A stretch of DNA of 22,065 nt from Acanthamoeba lenticulata (taxonomy: Eukaryota; Discosea; Longamoebia; Acanthamoebidae): NCBI GenBank assembly GCA_002179805.1, contig NAVB01000529.1, positions 1 to 22,065 of the forward strand, given 5' to 3'. Under the pieces are notes generated by a model. It had not been told where the DNA came from. It did no database searches and worked only from the letters and a program-made list of their open reading frames with translations. Position numbers and translations under genes: made by a program. Below are positions 10,251 through 20,530 of the stretch, one piece after another; the first letter of the stretch is position 1; the number at the start of each line of letters is the position of its first letter.

Positions 10251-13200
10251 TCACTTGTTGCGCTTGCTTGAGCGGTTCTTGTTCTTCCTCTCGAACACGT
10301 AGTACCCATCATCGTTTTCAAAAGGAGGCGAGCTCACCGCCGCGACAGAAGGTTGAGGCGAGAGAATAGGCCCTGGCATGGCCATGAGGACAACAAATGA
10401 GACCGCAGGCCAACCTCGGAAGCGCGAGGAGCAACACGTACCGGAAACGGAGATCTTCTTGGTTTTGCGGCCCACTAGCTTGATGTAGCCCTTCTGCCTG
10501 AGCTTTTCGGCCAACTCGGTGGCTGCACGGGTTGAGCTGAGAAGCACTCACTTGCAATGAGGGAAGGTCTTCAGGCGGCGTACCTTGGTCGGCGGTCATC
10601 GCCGGGTAGTGTTTGTTCTTCATCAGCCAGTCCACCGCCTGGGAGGCCACGAAGCAGTTCTTGTGGGTCTTGCTCTCATGGTCCTTGCGGTTCTTGACTT
10701 CGACCTCGGTGACCATGAAGGAATACAGCGCATCCAGCTCCTCATCGTCTTCTGCGGTATGAGCGTGACCACAAAACCATCGAAAAAGAAGAAGAGGAGG
10801 AAGTCAGCAGCTGCCGGCGATCATCGGCAAAGAACGAAAAACGGAGGACATGTCGGCACCCCCGAGCTCGTCCGAGAAGGGCTCCTGCGGCGCGATCGAG
10901 GGCGACGAGGTTGGAGAGAAACTGGTGGCCTCCCCGCTGGTGGAGAAACGGTAGAGGCTCTTCTTGTCTTCAAACTGCACCTCACTCGACGCGACTGGAA
11001 CCTGTGCTCGATTGGGCGTGTGATGGTGGCGGTGGCGATGATGATGATGAATGTGGTAGTGGTGATGAGCAAGCCTGCAAGAATCCACGGTTCGAGGACT
11101 TGTGTCCGTCGCGGGGGGAGGGGGCTGGACGCACGATGAGCTTCTGGAGGAACATGTGGTGGGCGAGGGCCACCGCCTCGGCGCGGGTCTTGGCGCGTCG
11201 GTTGACCACGAGCCAATCCACGAAGTCGCTCCCAACGAAGCAGTTCTTGTGGGTCCGTAGCTTATGTTTTCTGTGCCAGGATTCCCCCCCCCCAACAACA
11301 CATCGAGACGAGGTCGGTCGGTCGTCAGGGACAGAGCTGGAAAAGAAAGAAATGCATGTTGTATGCGCGAGAAGCAGAGACTCAGTGGGAGGAGGAAGTA
11401 CCGGTCTTTGACGAGGCCCGAACTGGGCTGGATGGCCTTTTCGGCCACCTCCAGGAGCGAGAGCTCATCGCCGGCCTTGTAGCTGACGTCGAGGAGTCCA
11501 GTCAGGGAGCGCTTCTCGCCGGCCAGCAAGCTCGACAGAGCCAACGAGGAGCGCGGGCCGAGCGGACGCCTCTCACTGGGGGCAGTGGAGTAGAAGCTCA
11601 CCGCGTCCGAGTCGGACGGGTCGAGCGCCGGCGCGCTCACCGACTTGGTCGGGACGTCGCCAGCACTACCCGCCAACGAAGCGGAGGGAGAAGCAGCCTC
11701 AGAGGCCTGCTGTGCTGCAGCGGCCTCGGCCATCGCGGCTTGGTTGGGACGTGCGATGTCGTTGCCGCTTCCGCTGCCGCTCCGGCTTCCGGACCGGGAA
11801 CTGCCGCGGCTCCCGCTCGATCGGCCCGCAAACTTGGACCCAGCGAAGCTGCAGAGATGTGGTCAATTGATGAGTCATGATGTCCGCCCGATGGCGGCTG
11901 GCTCGGGAAAGGGAGGAGGCCAATGGGCAGAGGGGGCGCACTTCTCGGTAAATCGAGCAAAATCTTTCAAGTCGTCCGAGTTGAGGTTGACCGTGCGCCG
12001 CTTGAACTTGTTGGCCTCGATGGAGAGGCGGGTTGAGCGTCGCTCCTCCCGCTTCTCCTCCTTCTCGCGCTCGCGCCGCTCTTTCTTCTCGCGCTCGCGC
12101 TCCTCCTTCTCACGCCGCTCGAGCTCCTTTTCGGCCTTTCGCCGCTCCTTCTCGCTGAGCGCTGCGCCGTCCGCCACGGCGGGAGCCTGCGGCTTGGCGG
12201 CGGCCAACAGCGCCAGCGTGGACGGGGACAGCGTCACGCTCTCGGCCGTCGTCTGGCCGGAGATGATGTCCAAGATCTGCTGCTCCACGCCCGCGATCTC
12301 CTGCTCCACCCTCTGCGCAAGCCCCAGGTCAGCGATGGCGGTGGTGGTGAGCGGGGGTGGTGGGCGCGCACGGTCTTGATGTCGCGCAGCTGCACGAGGA
12401 GGGCCTTGAGGTCGTGCAGGTTGCCAACGTCCTCCTTGCGTCGGGCCGAGAGGAGAGTGGGCGTTTGGGGCGGGCTGTTCTGCTCCTCCTCCCGCTGTTG
12501 GTGCTGATGCTGGAGCTGCTGCTGGAGCTCCCTCTCGCGCTTCTCCTCCTTCTCGCGCTCGCGCTCCTTCTGGCGCTCTTTGTCGTGCCCGCGGAGCGTG
12601 CTCATGATCGTCGTCGCGCGCTTGCCTGTAGTCGCCGTCATCACACCACCATCGAGCACGGCCAGGTCAACAATGTGGCGCATCAGCTGAAAGAGGGAGA
12701 CCCGTCTTGGGGGGGAGTTGCGCACCGGCGGCGCTGAAGCCGAGGCCGGTCTTCTTCTTGATGGGCGCGGCCTGTTGGACGTCGGGCGAGCGTTCGATGT
12801 TGGCGAGGGGCATGTTGGGCGAGGCCGATGCGCTCTTTGAGCCGCCGGTCGGCAGGCGGACGGGCGGCGGGAATGCTGCCAGGAAGGCCGCCAGCGCAGC
12901 GGCATTCGGCTCGGCCAGGGCCGTTGCGAGCGTCGCCGCGTACTTGTGCAGCGACGTATGCAGGGTGTCGGCTGCCGCGAGCGCCACAGCGGGCGTCACG
13001 CTCGTAGAAGCCTCTCCATTGGTTGTCTCGGCAGATTCCGCTTGCTCGGGAACCGTCTGCAGAAATTGATATCTCGATCAATCTCTCCGACTGTTTCCGC
13101 CGAAACGAAACCGAGGGAGTATTTGGGGGGGGGGCACGCACGGCAATGGCGCGGAAGAAGGCGACCACGGCCTCCTGGTGGGCCTCGAGAAACGGGTTCA

Positions 13201-15324
13201 TGCCGCGCATGTAGGCCTCGCTGGTCTTGTCGGAGAAGGTGAGCCCATTGGCGATCATCTGGAGGACCTTGGAGACCAGCACAAACGCCCGCATGGCCTC
13301 TGGCTTGGGCTGCTCGGCTGCGGTGTCGAAATCGCCGCCCGCCCGCCTCAACGAGTGTAAGCGTTTCGCGAGTCTTGGCGGGCGCGAGAGGGCCGAGGGA
13401 GGGAGGGAGGGGAAGGACCGACCAGCGACGCCAAAGCCAAACGGGGAGAAGATGGCGGAACAGAAGAAGCGGAGGAAGATGAAGCCGCCGACGATGGAGT
13501 AGGTGTTGGTGATCTGCTTGTTGTCCGGGAAGCGCGTGGCCGCCGCCTGCTGCAGGTGCACGAATATCCGGCGGATGACCCTGGGGGGCAATTTATGGGG
13601 GAGGGCCGACAGACCATCGTCAAGCTCGTCCATGTCCCACGCGCGAGCGAAGGAGAGAGGGGAAGCGCGTACGGTGGGCACGAGTCCACAGAGGACAGGA
13701 TGGCGGAGAGGAAGGCCTCGCACAGGGCATGCAGGTTGGCCACGTTGGCCAGCGCCTCCTCGGGTGAACTCGCCCTGCAGAGCCAAGTCCAGTTCCATAC
13801 GGATCAATTCAGCATCTATCGTCATGCAAAGAGCCCAAGAAGGGAACACACGCACCGCTCCGGGTCGATCTCAACAGCGGGCGTCTCGCGGCACACGCGC
13901 GCGATGGTCGGGCCGATGGCGTTCTTGAGGTAGGTCATCCCGCAGATGCGGAGGCACGCCGAGAGCATCTTGCTCCCGTTGGTGTTGCTCCGGAACAGGG
14001 TCGTCGGGTCCTCTGTCATCCCCCCCCCCCAACCAGGTGAGACGCTTGTGATGGGGTCGATGGGGTCGCCATGGCGAGAGAGCTCAAGCGACGTACCGGT
14101 CTCGCCGATCTCGAGCTCGACAACACCGTTGAGAAGACGAAGCAGCAGCGGGTGGTTGACGTCGCTCGGCTCGGCGGCAACCAGGAACTCGATCGCCGCC
14201 CGCGTGACTCTGTTTCCGGCCGTAGCGCGGCTTAGCGGCCGGGGCGAACATGGCGACTGAGGGGGAGGGGGAGGGGCGCACTTGTCCATGTCGCCAAACT
14301 CGAGGGCGGCGAGGAGGGCCATCATGATGGCGCCCTGCTCATGGGAGAGCACTCGGAGGAGCTCCTCGTCCCGCGAGCTGTGGGCCTCGGGACTTGATGG
14401 CCCGTCAAAGCTCGACGACGCCGAGAGTACGGGCGAGGCCGGCGCCGAAACGGAAGCCGTGACGACGGAAGCCGCCGTGGTGGTGGGCAGCACAAAGGGC
14501 GCGATGAGGCTCGGCTGCCCGTGTGGCGTGTGTCGCTGGCTGCCCGTGACGGGCCACTCACCCTCTTGACCGGGCCGCGGAGAGGTCGCCGGCGAGGTAG
14601 AGGAGGCCGGCTCTCCCGTCGATGCCGCCGGGGCCGGAGCCGATGAAGACGAAGAGGAAGGTGGCGGCGATGAGGAAGAGGAAGACGAGGAAGGTGGCGG
14701 TGACGGGATCGGTGAGGATGAGGCGGGCGGTGTCGCCTGCGGGGAGGAGGGCGCCGCGGTGCCCTCTGACGAGGAGGGCGAGGGAGCGCCGGCCTGCTGT
14801 GGGGTGGGCGGGAGCGGGCCTCGCGGGGACATCATCGTGGGCGGGCGCCGGGGCGACTTGGCGACGGCCGCGCCCTGCATTCGCGGCGAGATGGAGGCCG
14901 TCGCTGCGACGGGCGGCGGCATCAAGTCTCCGGCGGACGTCGAGGGCAAGGACGGGGTGTGCGGCGGCTGGTCGCCCGAGGGCGTGCGCGACAGTGTGGG
15001 GGTGGGCCTCACGATGGTGGAGCCGCCGCTGGATCGGAGTCGCGGCACCGTGGGCGAGGAGCCCGACGACGACGAGAGCGGCGTAGACGGCTGCGGCGGC
15101 GCGTGCGACGAGAAGGACTGCTGGCGGCGCACGAGCGAAGGCAACGGCCGCGGTGGGAGAGGTGAGCCCGAGGAGGAGGGCGAGGACGAGCCAGCGGCGG
15201 GCGACGAGGACAGCGGTGGCGACGAGGAGGCGGGCGAGGTCGAATACCCCTGAGCGCGCACCAACGACCCGCGTGTTGCGTTGATTGGTGCGGACGGCTG
15301 TGGCTGTGGCTGTGGCTGCTGCAT
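10251..15324 (-). CDS. Ras GTPase-activating protein with two C-terminal DEP domains
   Basis: Fifteen exons (14282-15324, 14097-14209, 13856-14012, 13673-13774, 13423-13580, 13142-13317, 12726-13056, 12372-12625, 11942-12312, 11402-11848, 11135-11270, 10860-11001, 10584-10751, 10442-10522, 10251-10372) sum to 3801 bases, or 1266 residues. Residues 1-315 are Ser/Pro-rich low complexity beginning MQQPQPQPQPS. The RasGAP domain spans about 320-610: TLFRSNT with the arginine finger near Arg393, YLKNAIGPTIARVC, and FLRFFCSAIFSP near 508, where the usual Pro after Cys is Ser. Then come two highly charged helical stretches, about 705-745 and 820-875 (Lys/Glu/Arg repeats), a Ser/Gly-rich linker, DEP1 (about 1018-1110, with NCFVGSDFVDWL) and DEP2 (about 1147-1255, with NCFVASQAVDWL). 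It should switch off Ras-family GTPases; the DEP domains probably bind membrane or receptor partners. The donor of exon 12 and acceptors around exons 7-8 are the least certain joins. Confidence 0.92.
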
Positions 15325-15817
15325 CGCGCGCTCAACCTCGGCGCAGGCCTATTTGATTGACAAATAATACAACAATAGAGACTGCGCACAAATAAATCCA
15401 AATGTATCTAGTGCCCAAGCAGCGCGTGCCCGGTGCAGAACATGGCCATGGTGGCGGTACCCCCCCCCCAAATGACGGCAGCCAGCCAAGAGGAAAGGGT
15501 GAAGATGGCGGGGGGGGGGGCACATAGAAAAACGGCAACAAGACCAAACAAATAATTTCACAAAAAACAAGGATTGCTCCAGATACCTGTCTCACACAAA
15601 GAGTAGCGCTTAGCACCAGGTTGAGTGGGGTCAACTCTCCAAAGACCACGCGAGATAAAACAGACAAGAACGCCAAATTTGAGGATGAAATTAATTGATA
15701 AGACCCTTGATTGTTATTGGAGGAGAGACACAACCCCACTCGCCGGCTTCGATTTCCCATTGGTTCCAACCAAGCGGCGTTTTATTTGTTCACACGAGAC
15801 CACGAGCCCTTTGCGGG
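15325..15817. other. Gene-free gap between BAR-RhoGEF-RhoGAP stop and RasGAP-DEP start
   Basis: The 493 bases carry the 3' end of the upstream minus-strand gene and the 5' UTR of the RasGAP gene, probably including one intron. There are C runs near 15460 and a G run at 15510-15520. A minus-strand open frame of 145 codons here is hydrophobic and proline-rich without family features. Confidence 0.55.
15382..15586 (-). other. Possible 5' UTR intron of the RasGAP-DEP gene
   Basis: Minus-strand sequence has CAG followed by GTATCT at 15586 and a TTTGTGCGCAG acceptor ending at 15382, 57 bases before the start codon. The 205-base interval is T- and C-rich, like the introns nearby. There is no coding support, so this rests on splice-site appearance only. 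Confidence 0.3.
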
Positions 15818-18800
15818 TCACTGCGAGCCAGTTCGCAGCTTGTCCTTGGCCAGCCTCTCCTTCTCGATATCCTGGTTCATTCATCCACGGATCGTCAGGT
15901 TTCTCCTTCCTTCAAAGGAGGCAGGAGGAACGCGTACGGTGTAGATGGGCTCGTAGAAGTCGATCATGATGGTGATGACTGCGTTGCTGGCCTTGAAGTC
16001 CGACGTGTCGAACGGACTCGCCGCCTTCGATGCCCCCCCCCCCCAAAATACAAACAAACAAAGAAACACGCGTGACGACGCGAGTGAGTACAGGTCTGGT
16101 GGCATCAAGCGTGCGGTGCGCGTGTACCCTGTTGACCAGGAGGATGGGCGAAAACACGATGGCGAGGTTGCTCGAGCTCATCAGGTTGCTCTCCTTGTGT
16201 TGCGCCACCTGCACCACGAGCGCGCGTGTTGGACCAAACCCTCCCATCTTCCTCCCCCCCCCTCTTCTCCAAAGTGCCGCATGGGGTGGGAGCCAGGCCC
16301 AGATCACGTACGCAGTTGAGGAGCTTGAAGAGGACCTGCATGACGTAGCGGTTGGTCTCCGGCAGGTCCATGATGAGCCGCTGCACCTGCGGCAGCAGCC
16401 GGGCCATGTTGCCGCCCGACTCTGTTCCCCAATCCCAACCGCCCAACAAGAAGGAGCGCTGAAGTGTCAGGACACGCTTCTGGCCGCTCCGGCCAGCAGC
16501 AGAACAACAACAACGACGGACCCTTTTCGGAGACGACGCGGTTGCCGAGCTCGATCCACTCGGGGTAGTGGCCGTAGGTGAGGAGCGGGTCCGGGAGGTC
16601 GCGGATCCACATCTTGAGGAGGCCCGTCACGTTGTGGTCGTTCTCGCTGGCCGGCAGCACGAGCTCGTTGCCTGTTGTGTTGGTCCGTGGCGCGCAACGC
16701 GCCTTCCATGTCAGGTCCCGAGCCTTTGAGGGAGAGATCGAGAGGTCTCGATTCAAAAGAGGTACCGAGGTCGACCAGCACTTTCTTCTTCTCGATCTCG
16801 GCACCGCTGCCCGACTCACGGAACAAGCCCTGCACCGCCACGGCTGTTGTGTGCGCGACATCATCAGAATACAAAGCCAGCAAAAGAGGATTTGAGCGTG
16901 TTGCGAGCTCGAGGCAGACACACACACACAGAACAGATTGGGACACCACGTACACTTGGAGAGGAGGAACTCGGTGCACACGTCCACGAGGTACGGCACC
17001 GTGCGGCCCTTCTCGCGCGGGTTGTTCTTCATCAGCCTGTCCAGCGGGACGCCAAACACTGGAATCCGATCGGCCGAGTCAGGATTGGCGCAAGAGAAAG
17101 AGAAAGAGAAAGAGAGAAAAAGGATTTGTTAAGAGGGGGGGGGGGCGTGAAGGAGCGCGCACCCTTGTACTTGGAGATGCGGTCGATGGCGTTCTGGAGC
17201 TCGGTGAGCCAGTCCTTCTTGTCGGCAAAGGTCGGGAGGATGAGGGTGTAGCGGGGCTCCTCGCGGCCGGAGATGGTAGGCACGAGCGAGGCCGCGGGCG
17301 AGGTGGCGCTCGGGATGATCTGGAAGGCGTTGTAGAGGCTCTGCGTGTCCTCCATGTCCTCGATCCGCAGGCCCTGCAGCGAGAACCGCCCGGCGAACTT
17401 GAGCTTGGTCGACGTCATGCCCGTCGACACGTTGAGGAATCGCAGGGCCTGGCCGGCCGACGACGTGCCCTCGGTGGCAAAGACGATGCAGTCGTTGAAC
17501 AGCCAGAACCGGAACGTCACCCGCCCGTCGGACGAGCCGCCCATCCACGACGACGAGGCGGCGGCCTCCTCGCCGGGCACGACGGGCGGGATCATGGGGA
17601 AGGTGGCCTCGCGCAGGAGGCGGCGGGCCGGCTCCACAAGGTTGCCCTCGAAGCCAGACAGCGAGTTCTGGATGACGATGAGGCGCCGCATCTCGGCCGA
17701 GAAGTCGGTGGAGGCGTCGAGCTCCTTCTCGATCTCCTTGATGGCCCGGATGACCGAGTTCAGGTTCTTCAGGTCCGGGTTCGCGTCGTCGGAGCTTCCG
17801 CAGATGATCTGCTCCAGCCAATCAGGCCCGTCCACGTCAGCACCTGAGCGCGCAGGACGAGGGGGAAGGAGGGCTCGGACCTGGAGGCACTCGAGGAGGT
17901 CCTTGACGTGCGTGAGGGGCGACGCGAGCAGCGACAGCAGGTCGCCCTGGATGAGGGCCTTGAAGGACTTGTGCTCCATCTTCTTCTCGAGAGTGTCCTC
18001 GGCGGCGTAGTGGGAGAAGGCAAACATGGTGTAGCACTGCCACTTGTCCACCGTGGGCAGCAGCTCCCGCCCGAGGCACTCCTTCGGGTGCTCCTTCAGG
18101 GCCTTCTTCACGGCCTCCCCGATCTGCACACCATTCGACATCATCGTCACCATCACCATCGCATCACCGCTTCATGAGTGCGTGCCTTCAAAGAGAGAGA
18201 GGGAGAAGGGAGAAGGGAGGGAGGCGCACGGTGGTGTGGAGGCTGTGGATCTGAGGGATCTGGTAGAAGATGGCCTGGCGGTCGGCCTCGGTCACCTTCT
18301 CGGCCAGCTTGGGGTCCTTGGAGCAGCCATAGCCCACCGCGTTTTTGTTCTGTTGCGCCCCACATCACATCATATTCTCAGGCTCGTTGACACGCGCGGC
18401 CTGAGGAGGCGTACATCGAGGATGAGGGCGAGGCGGGCCAGGTAGTTCTGCTCGAGCTTCTGCAGCTTCTGCAGCGCCCTGTACCTCCGCTCCACTGTAG
18501 GGCGAGACGACGAGGAAACCATTAGAGGGAGTCACCTCTTGGGGGGGGGGGATCAGGGGTGTGAGGTACCAGGATCGGAGATCTCCTTTTCTTTGTCCTT
18601 TTCCTTCTCCTTCTCCTTCTGGAGACTGACGAGGGTCTTGCGCATCTTGTCCGTGTAGCCCTTGATGTCGACCGTCTTCATCGATCGCGTCTCGCCCACC
18701 TTGCTCTGGATTGGTGGTTGTGCTTAGTCCAGGAGCCAATCGTTACTCGCCACGTCAGCGTCGCGGAGGGGGGACGCGTTACGGTGTCGGCAAGGCCGGG

Positions 18801-20155
18801 CCGGATCTGGTTGAGTTCCTCGGCGAGCTCGTTGACCTTCTCCTGGCCGGCCAGGAGGTACTTCTCCATCGCGTCGAGGTAGCCCATGCAGAGCTCCTCG
18901 GTGAGGTACTTCTCGTCGTTGCCCAGGAGCTTCTTGAACGCGACGGCTGTCTCCTCAACGCTCGACTCAAAGTTCTCCTTGCAGTCCTGCTCCTCTTTCT
19001 CCGCCTGCATTTTGGGCACATTCCACGCGCGCGGGTTCAGTGGCGTCGACACACACGTATAGACATTGTACAGGGATTCGGGCGTTGTGTGGTTCTGGCG
19101 GTGCTTGTCGGGGAGGAGGGGGAACCTCGTGAAGCTTGGTCTGGTCGAGCTTCTTGGCGCCCTTGATCTTGGCCACCTTGGCCTTGGCGTTGGCATAGGC
19201 CGTCACTGTGCGATCATGGTCCTTCTTGGCCGCCTTTAGAAGGAGGACGAGGGGTGAAGCAAGCAGCGCACAAGGTCAGGCACGTGCGTATGTTCCCCAA
19301 TACCGAAAAAATGAAAAACGAAATCAGGCGTCGGAGGGGGAAGGGCAGACCTCGGCCTCGGTGAGGTCCTGCTGGACCACGAGGAACGGCGTGTTGACGT
19401 ACTTGGTCAACGCCCGGTCCTGCGCCCCCGAAACAATGAAGAGGAAGAGTCAGGACGAGGAAGCCATGCGGAGGAGATCTGGCGCAGGGCACGTACGGCC
19501 TTCTCGCGGTCGTCCTGGAGCGAGGCCCAGAAGTCGCCGATCTTTTGCCAGGTGGCTCCTGCTCGTGCCCACCACACGTACACGCACAGACATTAGCGCA
19601 GTCCAGGGAGTACTAGCGCGCGGAGGCACATTTCGACTGTGCACAGGGCGAGATACCGAGGGCCACGGCCTCGGGGTCGTCGTTGAGAAGGAGGAACGAC
19701 TTGGACAGCTCGCCGAACGACTCAGCCATCGAGCGCGCGCCATCGATGCTGCCTGTCCGTCCGTTCAGCCATCCACCCCTCCGCACCCCATCAGCACCAC
19801 TTGCGGCCCACCCAGCAGGTTCCCCCCACCATCACCCGGGGGGCTGCCAGTGGTGAACGACGGTGCGCACCTTCATTGGTCTTTTCCAGATTGTTGATGC
19901 GCTTGATGAGTTGCTTTTCCTTGAAGAACGTCCTCAGCTCCATCAACCTCTGAACACGCGTGGCGCTCACAAGGTGAGGTCCCGGACGCCAACCCCCCCC
20001 CTTCGCCCACCAGAGGGACGTGATCTGGAAGATGGGCGAGGACAAAGAGGGGAGGGTGGCACCTGGCTGTGTTTCTCGAGTTCAATCTCCTCCTCGGCTT
20101 GCGCCTCGTCGGGGCGTCGCACCGAGGGCGACCCTCGTGTCAAGGATGAAAACAT
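15818..20155 (-). CDS. BAR - RhoGEF (DH-PH) - RhoGAP multidomain protein
   Basis: Nineteen exons (20063-20155, 19871-19949, 19657-19752, 19497-19558, 19351-19419, 19126-19233, 18783-19004, 18570-18705, 18415-18494, 18230-18349, 17881-18123, 17163-17811, 16954-17058, 16766-16843, 16522-16671, 16312-16421, 16128-16208, 15938-16024, 15818-15871) total 2622 bases, 873 residues. Residues about 1-245 form a helical BAR-like region (MAESFGELSKSF, VTAYANAKAKVAKIKGAKK). The DH domain covers about 289-475 (RRYRALQKLQKLEQNYL, IFYQIPQIHSLH, PLTHVKDLLECL). A PH domain follows to about 650 (FRFWLFNDCIVFA, DKKDWLTELQNAIDRI). RhoGAP is about 653-850: FGVPLDRLM, then GLFRESG with the arginine finger near Arg696, then NLAIVFSPILL. 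The protein could both load and unload Rho-family GTPases at curved membrane. The exon 12 acceptor and the short last exon (DIEKERLAKDKL) are the weakest joins. Confidence 0.9.
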
Positions 20156-20530
20156 ATTTTGGAGTTGATGAGCCCTCTTTCAGTTCAGTCTGCATGAATT
20201 GATTTGACAAGTCCACACAGCCAGGATCCATAGGTGCCATTAGAACGGTGCGCCTTTACCACCCGCTTGAGGCCGCCCCTCGCGTACCCAAAGTGGATCT
20301 TCCTCTCTCTCAGGGACTACCGATAAATAGTGGTAGATTGAAAGAAAAGTGCTGAGTATCCAGAGATGGGGACCTGGTTGCTCTCTTCTTGGCGGCTGGG
20401 TTGCTCGAAGGAATGTGATTAATTAAGCTGTCGGCAGATAAGCGAAAAAAGAAAATCTCATTTTCTTCATTCTTCAGCTCGGTTGAACTCAAGAACTACG
20501 CAGAGATCTAGCGGCGTTGCTGCAGCTGCC
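20156..20530. promoter_or_regulatory. Divergent promoter region between the BAR-RhoGEF-RhoGAP and seipin genes
   Basis: The start codons face away from each other across 375 bases, so both promoters must lie here or in the first seipin intron. An AT-rich element GATAAATAG (20322-20330), flanked by CTACC and GGTAG arms, is the best TATA-like candidate, roughly 170 bases upstream of the minus-strand ATG. Another AT-rich patch (GATTAATTAAG) is at 20418-20428. Function is inferred from position only. Confidence 0.4.

Noticed and set aside
13822..14282. Reading the first RasGAP exon straight through to 13822 without introns
   Set aside because: It is open by chance but inserts Pro-rich and low-similarity segments between conserved RasGAP motifs. 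GT-AG introns at 14210-14281, 14013-14096 and 13775-13855 restore the family sequence.
14622..15253. Plus-strand open frames opposite the first RasGAP exon
   Set aside because: They are antisense shadows of the Ser/Pro-rich coding exon, rich in Arg/Gly/Glu from GC-biased third positions.
15332..15769. Minus-strand 145-codon open frame between the RasGAP and Rho genes
   Set aside because: Hydrophobic and proline-rich, interrupted by homopolymers, no recognisable family; it lies where a 5' UTR and its intron are expected.
15881..15937. C-terminus of the Rho regulator ending NLTIRG at 15881
   Set aside because: A GTACGC donor at 15937 and an AACCAG acceptor lead in phase to a charged helical tail (DIEKERLAKDKL), which looks more like coding sequence; the read-through remains possible.
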